Of a stretch of DNA of 32,820 bases, positions 8,973 through 16,166 are shown piece after piece. Position numbers and translations under genes: made by a program. How positions within the stretch are numbered: position 1 is the stretch's first letter; the number at the start of each line of letters is the position of its first letter. The stretch comes from an uncultured Paracoccaceae bacterium (lineage in GTDB: Bacteria > Pseudomonadota > Alphaproteobacteria > Rhodobacterales > Rhodobacteraceae), in the NCBI GenBank assembly GCA_938005545.1, contig CALKXV010000003.1, positions 1 through 32,820 on the forward strand. Direction: 5' to 3'. The notes beneath the pieces were generated by a model. It was not told the DNA's origin, searched no databases, and worked only from the letters and a program-made list of their open reading frames with translations.

Positions 8973-9098
8973 AGGTTCAGCCTTTGGTTGCCCCGCGCTT
9001 GGGTTTAGCTTTGCCACAACGCTCAGGCAAGGCGCATTTCGAAACGATTTGACGTGTCGGAACTGGCAAGTCTAACCTGTCGAACACTTCATCCACTG

Positions 9099-9128
9099 TT
9101 GACAACTGCCGCCTGCGGTAAATATCAT
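9099..9128 (+). promoter_or_regulatory. Predicted sigma70-type promoter of the heterocycle operon
   Basis: TTGACA (9099-9104), an 18-bp spacer and TATCAT (9123-9128) lie about 40 bp before the FAD-subunit start and point into the operon. The -35 box matches the consensus perfectly. The predicted transcription start falls inside the inverted repeat at 9135-9148. Confidence 0.55.
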
Positions 9129-9134
9129 TAGCAT

Positions 9135-9148
9135 GCAAACAAATTTGC
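9135..9148. promoter_or_regulatory. Candidate operator (inverted repeat) at the operon start
   Basis: GCAAA-caaa-TTTGC is a perfect 5-4-5 palindrome just after the predicted -10 box, placed so that a bound repressor would block initiation. The operon's own MarR gene at 15720 is the obvious candidate regulator. No second clear copy was found upstream of the transporter operon. Confidence 0.45.
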
Positions 9149-9167
9149 GCCATCAAGGTTTTGGCCG

Positions 9168-9995
9168 ATGTATCATGCGCCCACAGAACTGAATGACGCC
9201 CTTCGGACCCTTTCCGAAGAGGGTGGCCAAGTGGTTGCCGGAGGAACCGACGTTTACCCGTCGGCCAAGCAAGGCAAGATGCCTACACATTTCTTGGACC
9301 TGACGCGCATTTCCGGTCTGGGCGGCATTTCGCATCATCAAGATAGTATCCGGATCGGTGCAACCGCCACCTGGACAGATGTCATCAAATCCGATCTTCC
9401 TGCGGCGTTTGATGCTTTAAAACAAGCGGCCCGCGAAGTGGGCAGTGTTCAAATCCAGAACTCTGGAACAATTGCAGGAAATCTTTGCAATGCATCGCCC
9501 GCCGCCGATGGTGTGCCACCTTTGCTGGCGTTGGACGCTTCGGTCGAACTAACAAGCATGACCCGTGGATCACGTCGCTGTCCGTTGTCAGAGTTTATCA
9601 CAGGTGTGCGTCAGACAACGTTATTGCCGGACGAACTTCTGACAGCGATTCTAGTTCCGCCGCCGCCCGTTGAAATGGGGTCAGCGTTCGAAAAGTTAGG
9701 CAGCCGTCGATACCTCGTGATCTCAATTTCGATGACAGCGGCCATGGTATCCTGCGATGACACCGGAAAAATCGAACAAGCCCGCATTGCAATTGGCGCA
9801 TGTTCACCAGTTGCGCTACGAATGCCGCTGCTAGAGGCAAGCCTTATTGGGCAAACCCCAAAAGATGTAACAATCGACCCGGACCTATTCGCGTCACTGA
9901 CACCAATCGACGATGTAAGAGGCTCGACCGAATTCAGGCTTGATGTGGTCGTCGAACAATGCGCGCGCGCAGTCAAAAGGGCAGCAAATCTATGA
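9168..9995 (+). CDS. Molybdenum hydroxylase FAD-binding subunit (CoxM/NdhF type)
   Basis: This is the medium, FAD-binding subunit of a xanthine dehydrogenase/CO dehydrogenase-family hydroxylase. It passes electrons from the 2Fe-2S clusters to the final acceptor. The 275-residue sequence shows the two FAD-binding signatures: VVAGGTDVYP at residues 22-31 and QNSGTIAGNLCNASPAAD at about 97-114. The C-terminal third fits the CO dehydrogenase flavoprotein C-terminal domain. The ATG follows an AAGG site. Its stop overlaps the next start by ATGA, and it is the first gene of a six-gene operon. Context suggests hydroxylation of nicotinate or a related N-heterocycle, but this subunit alone does not fix the substrate. 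Confidence 0.93.
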   Translation: MYHAPTELNDALRTLSEEGGQVVAGGTDVYPSAKQGKMPTHFLDLTRISGLGGISHHQDSIRIGATATWTDVIKSDLPAAFDALKQAAREVGSVQIQNSGTIAGNLCNASPAADGVPPLLALDASVELTSMTRGSRRCPLSEFITGVRQTTLLPDELLTAILVPPPPVEMGSAFEKLGSRRYLVISISMTAAMVSCDDTGKIEQARIAIGACSPVALRMPLLEASLIGQTPKDVTIDPDLFASLTPIDDVRGSTEFRLDVVVEQCARAVKRAANL

Positions 9996-12727
9996 ACAAC
10001 CGCGCCGGTATAAAGGGCACAACATTTCACTTGGATGGCACGCAAGTTGAGGGTTTCCCCGTTCCCGGCGCGCGTCTGTCTGAAATGTTGCGCGAACAAT
10101 TGGGTGCCCGTGACGTAAAGATCGGTTGCAATGCCGGTGATTGCGGTGCCTGCACAGTTCTGATCGACGGTGATCCTGTCTGTGCTTGTTTGACACCTGC
10201 GCAACAAGTCGATGGTAAGCGGGTGGAAACGCTACGCGGTTTGCAACGCGACGACGCCACCGCCCAAGTCCTTGGCGAAAGTTTTCAGGATCACGGCGCG
10301 GCGCAATGCGGGATTTGTACGCCAGGGATGTTGGTGTCTGCCGTTGCATTGCTGCGGGGCACACCGAACCCAACCGACGTGCAAGTACAGGATGCGCTCG
10401 GCGGCGTTTTGTGTCGATGCACCGGGTATCGCAAGATCATCGACGCCGTCGTTGGAACCAAACCGATCACGGAAAACACGCCCGGAAACATCGGCGATGC
10501 CATTCGACGCGTCGACGGCTTGGGCAAAGTTTCCGGTGTTGAGGCCTTTGGTGATGACGTCGCACCCCCTGGAACGCTTGAAATTTTCATTATCCGGTCA
10601 CCATACCCGCGGGCCAAATTTACACTTGGTGATCTGGACGCCTATGGCGCGCAGGAGGGAATCGCAGCTGTTCTGACCGCAAAGGACATAACCGGGAAAA
10701 ATGCATTTGGTGTCATTCCGCAGTTTGTCGACCAGCCAGTTTTTGCGGAAACTGAAACCCGCTTCCGTGGCGAAGCTGTCGCAGCAGTTGTCGGCACACC
10801 CGAAGTGATTGGTGTTTTGGACCCAGATACTTTCCCGGTTCAGTGGACCGAACTACCGCCTATATCCGACGTCAAATCCGCCCAGCGTCCTGATGCGAAA
10901 CAACTGCATGACGGTCGGTCGAACAACGTCATGTGTGGCGGGTTTGTGCAGCGCGGCGATGCTGAAACCGCACTGGCCGGGGCCGATGTTGTTGTCGAAG
11001 GTCACTTCCAAAGCGGTTTCGTCGAACATGCCTACATCGAGCCCGAAGCAGGATTTGCCGAAATTGTGGATGGCCGCGTGGAAGTGCACGCTTGCACGCA
11101 AGCACCCGTCATGGATCTAGAGGCGCTTGAGGTCATCCTTGGCATGGACCGGTCACAAATTCGGATCGTTCCCACCGGTGTTGGTGGTGGTTTCGGTGCG
11201 AAACTGGATATCACTGTTCAGCCCTATCTTGCCCTTGCCGCGTTGAAGACAGGAAAACCCGTTCGCCTTGCGTATTCGCGCGAAGAATCGATGCAAAGTT
11301 CGACCAAACGTCATCCATCGGACATTCAGCTGCGCATTGGGGCATCAAAGTCCGGCGAAGTAACCGGATTTGATTTCTATGGTGAATTTGATACCGGCGC
11401 TTATGCCAGCTGGGGTCCAACCGTCGCGATCCGAGTTCCGGTTCATGCATCAGGTCCGTACAAGATTGCGGATTATCGTGCGGAATCAAAAGGTATCCAC
11501 ACCAACAACCCACCTGCCGGGGCATTTCGCGGCTTTGGTGTGCCGCAGTCGGCCATTGCACAGGAAAGCCTGTTCGATGTGCTAGCCGAAAAGCTTGGGA
11601 TCGATGCGCTGGAGTTTCGAATCAAGAACGCACTGGAAAACGGCGCATCAACGGTCTGTGGTCAAGTCTTTTCACAAGGCGTTGGGATCAAGGCCTGCTT
11701 CGAAAGCTTGCGGTCTGCTTGGGTGGCAGAGCGTGAAATGGCGGCGGAAATCAATGCACAGAACAGCAAGATCAAACGTGGCGTCGGTGTCGCGGGCGGG
11801 TGGTATGGTTGCGGCAATACGTCATTGCCCAACCCTTCGACAATCAAATCGGGTGTTTTGGCAGATGGAACGGTGATTTTGCATCAAGGCGCGATGGATA
11901 TCGGGCAAGGCGCAAATACGGTCATCGCTCAGATATTCGCGACGGCCTTGGGTGTTCCGGTTGGATCGGTCAAAATCGTTGGACCGGATACCGATGTTAC
12001 ACCGGACGCTGGGAAAACCTCGGCGTCTCGCCAAACTTATGTTTCGGGAAACGCCGCACGAATGTCCGGCGAAACGCTTCGGTCGCTTATTCTTGAAAAG
12101 ATCAATGTGGCAGCGGACGCCAAAATGGAATTTGATGCTGGTCGTCTGATTGCGACGGACACAGGCGGATCCCATACGATAGATTTGGCGTCTATGGAGC
12201 AAGACGGCGACGGTTTCATTTTTCGGGCCGAAGAAACCTATGACCCGCCAACGAAGCCCTTGGATGCCAATGGTCAGGGCGCACCTTATGCGCAATTCGG
12301 ATATGCCGCCCATCTTGCCGTTGTCGAAGTCGACACGGCTTTGGGCACGACGAAAGCGATCAAGTTCGTGGCTGCTCACGATGTCGGAAAAGCGATCAAT
12401 CCCATGCTTGTGGAAGGCCAGGTGCATGGCGGGATCGCCCAAGGTCTTGGCATGGCCTTGATGGAGGAATACTTGCCGGGCCGAACCGAGAATTTGCATG
12501 ATTATCTTATCCCGACCATCGGTGACATTCCGCCAATTGAAACCATCATCATTGAAGAAACCGATGCTCACGGACCTTATGGCGCCAAAGGGTTGGGCGA
12601 ACACGTTCTGATCCCGACGGCACCTGCAATCCTCAACGCAATCTACAATGCGGTTGGTGTTCGGGTCACAAAAGTACCAGCCACCCCTTCCAAACTCCGC
12701 GCTGGCATTAAAGCAGGACCGCAATGA
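9992..12727 (+). CDS. Fused 2Fe-2S / molybdopterin-binding hydroxylase subunit
   Basis: This 911-residue fusion of the small and large subunits of a xanthine-dehydrogenase-family enzyme would hydroxylate a heteroaromatic ring with water-derived oxygen. Residues 1-150 are the iron-sulfur part: C46, C51, C54, C66 for the ferredoxin-like cluster, and C106, C109, C141, C143 (QCGICTPGM and CRCTGY) for the second. From about residue 165 the molybdopterin domains follow, with GVGGGFGAK, PPAGAFRGFG and a C-terminal GAKGLGE that supplies the expected catalytic Glu. The ATG at 9992 overlaps the preceding stop (ATGA) and has an AAAAGGG site. An in-frame start 33 bp upstream is less likely. Followed by an iron-sulfur reductase and with an enamidase nearby, it most likely makes a 6-hydroxynicotinate-type product. 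In the characterised anaerobic nicotinate dehydrogenase the molybdenum part is split over two polypeptides instead. Confidence 0.93.
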   Translation: MNNRAGIKGTTFHLDGTQVEGFPVPGARLSEMLREQLGARDVKIGCNAGDCGACTVLIDGDPVCACLTPAQQVDGKRVETLRGLQRDDATAQVLGESFQDHGAAQCGICTPGMLVSAVALLRGTPNPTDVQVQDALGGVLCRCTGYRKIIDAVVGTKPITENTPGNIGDAIRRVDGLGKVSGVEAFGDDVAPPGTLEIFIIRSPYPRAKFTLGDLDAYGAQEGIAAVLTAKDITGKNAFGVIPQFVDQPVFAETETRFRGEAVAAVVGTPEVIGVLDPDTFPVQWTELPPISDVKSAQRPDAKQLHDGRSNNVMCGGFVQRGDAETALAGADVVVEGHFQSGFVEHAYIEPEAGFAEIVDGRVEVHACTQAPVMDLEALEVILGMDRSQIRIVPTGVGGGFGAKLDITVQPYLALAALKTGKPVRLAYSREESMQSSTKRHPSDIQLRIGASKSGEVTGFDFYGEFDTGAYASWGPTVAIRVPVHASGPYKIADYRAESKGIHTNNPPAGAFRGFGVPQSAIAQESLFDVLAEKLGIDALEFRIKNALENGASTVCGQVFSQGVGIKACFESLRSAWVAEREMAAEINAQNSKIKRGVGVAGGWYGCGNTSLPNPSTIKSGVLADGTVILHQGAMDIGQGANTVIAQIFATALGVPVGSVKIVGPDTDVTPDAGKTSASRQTYVSGNAARMSGETLRSLILEKINVAADAKMEFDAGRLIATDTGGSHTIDLASMEQDGDGFIFRAEETYDPPTKPLDANGQGAPYAQFGYAAHLAVVEVDTALGTTKAIKFVAAHDVGKAINPMLVEGQVHGGIAQGLGMALMEEYLPGRTENLHDYLIPTIGDIPPIETIIIEETDAHGPYGAKGLGEHVLIPTAPAILNAIYNAVGVRVTKVPATPSKLRAGIKAGPQ

Positions 12728-14214
12728 ACGACGTGCTAAAGCCCGAGAAAATCCGCTGCGATGCCTGCCCTGTGATGTGCTATATCGCCGACGGCAAGGC
12801 CGGGGCCTGTGATCGGTATGCGAACCATGCGGGTGAATTGGTCCGGCTTGATCCGCTGACAATCATCCAAGGCAGTGATCAAAAACTGGTGCCCTTTTTG
12901 TCCGGCGGATCTCCTCAGGATTGGGACGGCGACATCGTCAAAGGCAATCGGCCGTTTGTGACCGCCGTTGGCGCGGGCACGACCTATCCAGACTATAAAC
13001 CCGCGCCATTCATCGTGGCCCAGGACGTTGATGGCGTCGATATGGTGACCATCGTAACCGAAGGGATTTTTTCCTATTGCGGTGCGAAAGTGAAAATCGA
13101 CACCGATCGCCACATCGGACATGAGCGTGATGTCGTCTATGCTGAAGGCGAACCGATCGGTCACGTTATGACATCGGAATATGGCTCGAAAATGCTGTCG
13201 CTGGGCGGGGTTGAGCACCTGACGGGCGGGTCCAAAAAAGAAGGTCGCGTGACGTGTAACGCTTTGTTGAATCTTTGCAATCGCGAGGCCGTTGAGTTGA
13301 ACATTGGCGAAGGCGACGAGCAGATCAGCGTCGTCGTCCAAGCGGGAATGGCGCCCGTGATAAATGGTGACGTCGAAAAGCTGATGCGGGTTGGGTGTGG
13401 ATCTGCAACGATTGGGATGTTTGCAAAACAATGGTTGGATCATGCCGATGACGTCGTCGTTGTCGATGACCACATCACCGGTGTTTTGTCTGAACACGAA
13501 GCAGGCAAGCAGTTGGACGTGCCCCCCACTGGAATCAAAATCATGGGCCGTCGTTCAACCCCTGGCCGTTATTTCCAGGTGGCACAGCCGGGCACCGGTT
13601 GGGGTGGTACGAACATTGATGACCCATTGTCGATCCTCGGGCCCTTCAATCCAAAGGTTGCGTGGGAAGGCTTGCGCTTGCTGATGGTGTCGACCACTGG
13701 CGAACAGTCGGCATACTACGAATTAGACGCCGATCTGGTCCCACAACCTGCTTCTATGCCTAAAGTCCTGATCGGCTCAACGGATTTGATCGCAGAGAAC
13801 TGTGAACCTTCGGTCTGTTCTGTCTTGTTCATGGGGGGTGCGGGCGGCAGCCTGCGCGCAGGCGTTACCGAAAACCCGGTACGTTTGACGCGATCCGTCA
13901 AAGACGCGCTTACGCATGTGTCCTGTGGCGGTGCCGAAAGCTATGTCTGGCCGGGTGGTGGCATAACGGTCATGGTTGATGTGTTGGACATGCCAACAGG
14001 GTCATTTGGCTATGTGCCGACCCCAGCGCTTGTAGCCCCTATAGAATTTTCCCTGCGCGTCAGCGACTATCGCACGTTGGGCGGTCATATGGACGAGATC
14101 AAACCATTGGATGCCACACAATCTGAAGGCTTTCGCAAGGTCAGCCAGAACACGCGCGGTCACGATCCGATGTCACATGCGCACTATCGCTGGTCCAAGG
14201 GCGACCCGTCCTGA
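12724..14214 (+). CDS. hnr: 6-Hydroxynicotinate reductase-type iron-sulfur flavoenzyme
   Basis: This 496-residue protein resembles 6-hydroxynicotinate reductase, which reduces 6-hydroxynicotinate to 1,4,5,6-tetrahydro-6-oxonicotinate. The N-terminus carries CX2CX3CX9C (C12, C15, C19, C29), a 4Fe-4S-type motif. Seven more cysteines (C119, C178, C185, C225, C360, C365, C401) bring the total to 11, in keeping with several clusters. The characterised Eubacterium barkeri enzyme has two 4Fe-4S and one 2Fe-2S cluster and a covalently bound flavin. A GCGSAT segment (residues 224-229) resembles the end of the ApbE flavinylation motif but lacks its Asp. The start overlaps the hydroxylase stop (ATGA) and the stop overlaps the UPF0280 start (TGATG), so translation is tightly coupled. 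No ferredoxin gene is nearby. The true ring substrate could be a nicotinate relative. Confidence 0.85.
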   Translation: MNDVLKPEKIRCDACPVMCYIADGKAGACDRYANHAGELVRLDPLTIIQGSDQKLVPFLSGGSPQDWDGDIVKGNRPFVTAVGAGTTYPDYKPAPFIVAQDVDGVDMVTIVTEGIFSYCGAKVKIDTDRHIGHERDVVYAEGEPIGHVMTSEYGSKMLSLGGVEHLTGGSKKEGRVTCNALLNLCNREAVELNIGEGDEQISVVVQAGMAPVINGDVEKLMRVGCGSATIGMFAKQWLDHADDVVVVDDHITGVLSEHEAGKQLDVPPTGIKIMGRRSTPGRYFQVAQPGTGWGGTNIDDPLSILGPFNPKVAWEGLRLLMVSTTGEQSAYYELDADLVPQPASMPKVLIGSTDLIAENCEPSVCSVLFMGGAGGSLRAGVTENPVRLTRSVKDALTHVSCGGAESYVWPGGGITVMVDVLDMPTGSFGYVPTPALVAPIEFSLRVSDYRTLGGHMDEIKPLDATQSEGFRKVSQNTRGHDPMSHAHYRWSKGDPS

Positions 14215-15074
14215 TGGGTCCAACGGCTGCGCTCCTTTCGAATGGCAAACGGCTTCATCTGCAACATGGACCGATTGACTTGATCATTGGTGCAGAGGGC
14301 GACCGAAAGGTTGCTTTTGCAGCAGCACAGAAGCGGTTTTCGACCGTGCTGACTGAACTTGTAAGTGAGCTTCCCTTGCTTCGCTCTCGCCTTAATTTGA
14401 GCAGCCCTGTGCCGGTCGGCGCCGTTGCAAAGCGAATGGACCAAGCGACCCGGCCTTTGTGCGCGGATACGTTCATTACGCCCATGGCTGCTGTTGCAGG
14501 AAGCGTGGCGGACGAGGTGTTAAGCGCCATGTGTGCCGACGCGGAATTGCGAAGGGCTTATGTCAATAACGGTGGTGATATTGCGCTGCATTTGGCGCCG
14601 GGGGAATGTTTCACCACTGCTATGGCCAGCCACAATGGACGCGACCTTGGGCGGATCAGGATCCAAGCAACTGACCCTGTCAGAGGCATTGCAACCAGCG
14701 GACGGCACGGGCGCAGCCTCAGCCTCGGCATTGCGGACAGCGTCACGGTTCTGGCCCAATGCGCTGCGCAGGCAGACGTTGCTGCGACTTTGATTGCGAA
14801 CCAAATTGATCTACCCGGACACCCTACTGTGCTCCGCCGTCCGGCCTCAGACATCATCGGCGACAGCGACTTGGGCGACAAGGCCGTCGTCACGGGATGT
14901 GGCCCGTTGGCACCCACAGACATTGACCGCGCCTTAGATGCGGGCCTTGCTTGTGCCGATGGATTTGTGCAGCGGAACGTGATTGTTGGGGCGTCACTGT
15001 TCTTGCAAAATGAAAGCCGCACCACGCAAGCGCGGGATGTTCAGTGTCTGGAGAAAAATTCGTGTCCGGCATGA
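14214..15074 (+). CDS. UPF0280 family protein, ApbE superfamily (possible flavin transferase)
   Basis: This is a 286-residue protein of the UPF0280 group, which belongs to the ApbE (FAD:protein FMN transferase) fold superfamily and has no established function. Superfamily-like motifs are visible: NNGGDI at residues 118-123 (compare the NxGGDI of ApbE), GIATSG at 158-163 (compare its ATSG segment) and ADSVTVLA at about 174-181, where ApbE has its metal-binding Asp-Ala segment. No signal peptide or lipobox is present, so it should be cytoplasmic, unlike most ApbE proteins. The ATG shares a base with the reductase stop (TGATG). Together with the covalent flavin reported for the reductase family, this suggests that it flavinylates the neighbouring enzyme. 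That role is inference. Confidence 0.85.
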   Translation: MGPTAALLSNGKRLHLQHGPIDLIIGAEGDRKVAFAAAQKRFSTVLTELVSELPLLRSRLNLSSPVPVGAVAKRMDQATRPLCADTFITPMAAVAGSVADEVLSAMCADAELRRAYVNNGGDIALHLAPGECFTTAMASHNGRDLGRIRIQATDPVRGIATSGRHGRSLSLGIADSVTVLAQCAAQADVAATLIANQIDLPGHPTVLRRPASDIIGDSDLGDKAVVTGCGPLAPTDIDRALDAGLACADGFVQRNVIVGASLFLQNESRTTQARDVQCLEKNSCPA

Positions 15075-15098
15075 AGAAATTAATCGGGAGGAAATGAG

Positions 15099-15683
15099 AT
15101 GAGCGCCACGATAAGAAAGATCGCCGTAAACGTCGAAGAAACACACCGCGAAATTGGGCGCCAGATTTCTCCGGCCACGCGCAAAGCTGTGGCCGTTGCC
15201 GTGATCGAAAACCCTTTCGCCGGTGCATATCAAGAAGATCTTTCGCTTTTGATGGACATCGGTGCTGAACTCGGCGCGCTTTTGGGTGACAAATGCGTTG
15301 CTGCTCTTGGCATTTCACCAGGAGATGCGGAAAGCTATGGTAAATCCGCGATGGTCGGCGAGAACGGCGAACTTGAGCATGCTGCTGCTATCTTGCACCC
15401 CAAACTTGGCGCACCCTTGCGTGCGGCGGTTGAGAAAGGCGCGGCTTTGGTTGCTTCATCGAAAAAGATGGGCAGCCCCGGACAGGTCTTGGATGTACCG
15501 TTGGGACACAAAGATGCAGCTTACGTTCGAAGCCATTTCGACGGTATCGAAGTTCGCCTGAATGATGCACCCCGTGCCAATGAAATCATGGTGGCTGTCG
15601 CGGTTACCGACAGTGGACGCCCTTTACCTCGTGTCGGTGGGTTGACCCACGAAGACGCCAAGGGTGAAGATGGTCTAAGGTAA
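15099..15683 (+). CDS. DUF1185 / 'amino acid synthesis' family protein
   Basis: This 194-residue cytoplasmic protein of the AA_synth (DUF1185) family has no proven reaction despite the name. The sequence is a compact alpha/beta protein without signal peptide or cysteine motifs. Conserved-looking stretches are ENPFAGAY at about residues 37-44, PGDAESYGKSAMVG in the middle, and HKDAAYVRSH. The ATG is preceded by an excellent GGGAGG site at 7-bp spacing. It lies 24 bp after UPF0280 and 36 bp before the MarR gene. Its position in a ring-reduction operon suggests an accessory or missing catalytic step, perhaps a lactam or enamine conversion, but nothing in the sequence proves this. Confidence 0.87.
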   Translation: MSATIRKIAVNVEETHREIGRQISPATRKAVAVAVIENPFAGAYQEDLSLLMDIGAELGALLGDKCVAALGISPGDAESYGKSAMVGENGELEHAAAILHPKLGAPLRAAVEKGAALVASSKKMGSPGQVLDVPLGHKDAAYVRSHFDGIEVRLNDAPRANEIMVAVAVTDSGRPLPRVGGLTHEDAKGEDGLR

Positions 15684-15719
15684 CGCAACTTACCTGACAC
15701 CACACCCAAAGGGCACCAC

Positions 15720-16160
15720 ATGACCAAGAGCGTGCAACAGGACGAAGACGAGTTTTACAGACTTGATGAACAGGTCGGATACTTGCTCCGTTTAGCGAAC
15801 CAAAGACACGCCTTAATCTTTCAAAGCCACAGTGTCGAAAAGCTGACGCCGACCCAGTTTTCAACGTTGATGCGATTGTCTGAAAAAGGCCGCGTGTCGC
15901 AAAACCATTTGGGTCGACTTGCGGCCATGGATGTTGCGACCACGAAAGGCGTCGTTGATCGGCTGAGGTCAAAGGGGTTGGTGCGGTCTGAAGCAGACGC
16001 GACAGACAAACGACGATCTGTGATTTCTTTGACAGCAAATGGCATCACACTGATTGAACAGCTCAAGAAAGTCGGTACTGCGATCACCGAAGAAACTCTG
16101 TCGCCCTTAAACGCACGCGACAAGGAAACGCTGGTCGCGCTGTTGAAAAAGCTGTCTTAG
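15720..16160 (+). CDS. MarR family transcriptional regulator
   Basis: This 146-residue winged-helix repressor of the MarR type usually acts as a dimer that releases DNA on binding a small aromatic ligand. The winged helix spans about residues 40-105: LTPTQFSTLMRLSEKG, then the recognition-helix region around VATTKGVVDRLRSKGL, and the wing DATDKRRSVISLT with the typical D-x-R-R pattern. AAAGGG precedes the ATG. As last gene of the catabolic operon it is likely autoregulatory, and the palindrome at 9135-9148 is a candidate site. It ends 6 bp from the stop of the convergent enamidase gene. The inducer is probably the heterocycle or an intermediate. Confidence 0.93.
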   Translation: MTKSVQQDEDEFYRLDEQVGYLLRLANQRHALIFQSHSVEKLTPTQFSTLMRLSEKGRVSQNHLGRLAAMDVATTKGVVDRLRSKGLVRSEADATDKRRSVISLTANGITLIEQLKKVGTAITEETLSPLNARDKETLVALLKKLS

Positions 16161-16166
16161 GAACAC

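Noticed and set aside
8097-9008. 303-codon plus-strand frame opposite the NDUFA9-like gene
   Set aside because: The minus-strand frame has a Rossmann motif and a ribosome-binding site; the plus frame has neither.
11822-12862. 346-codon minus-strand frame opposite the molybdopterin subunit and reductase start
   Set aside because: It crosses the boundary of two coupled genes and has no family signature.
12736-13497. 253-codon minus-strand frame opposite the reductase gene
   Set aside because: It is antisense to the secure iron-sulfur reductase and has no recognisable domain.
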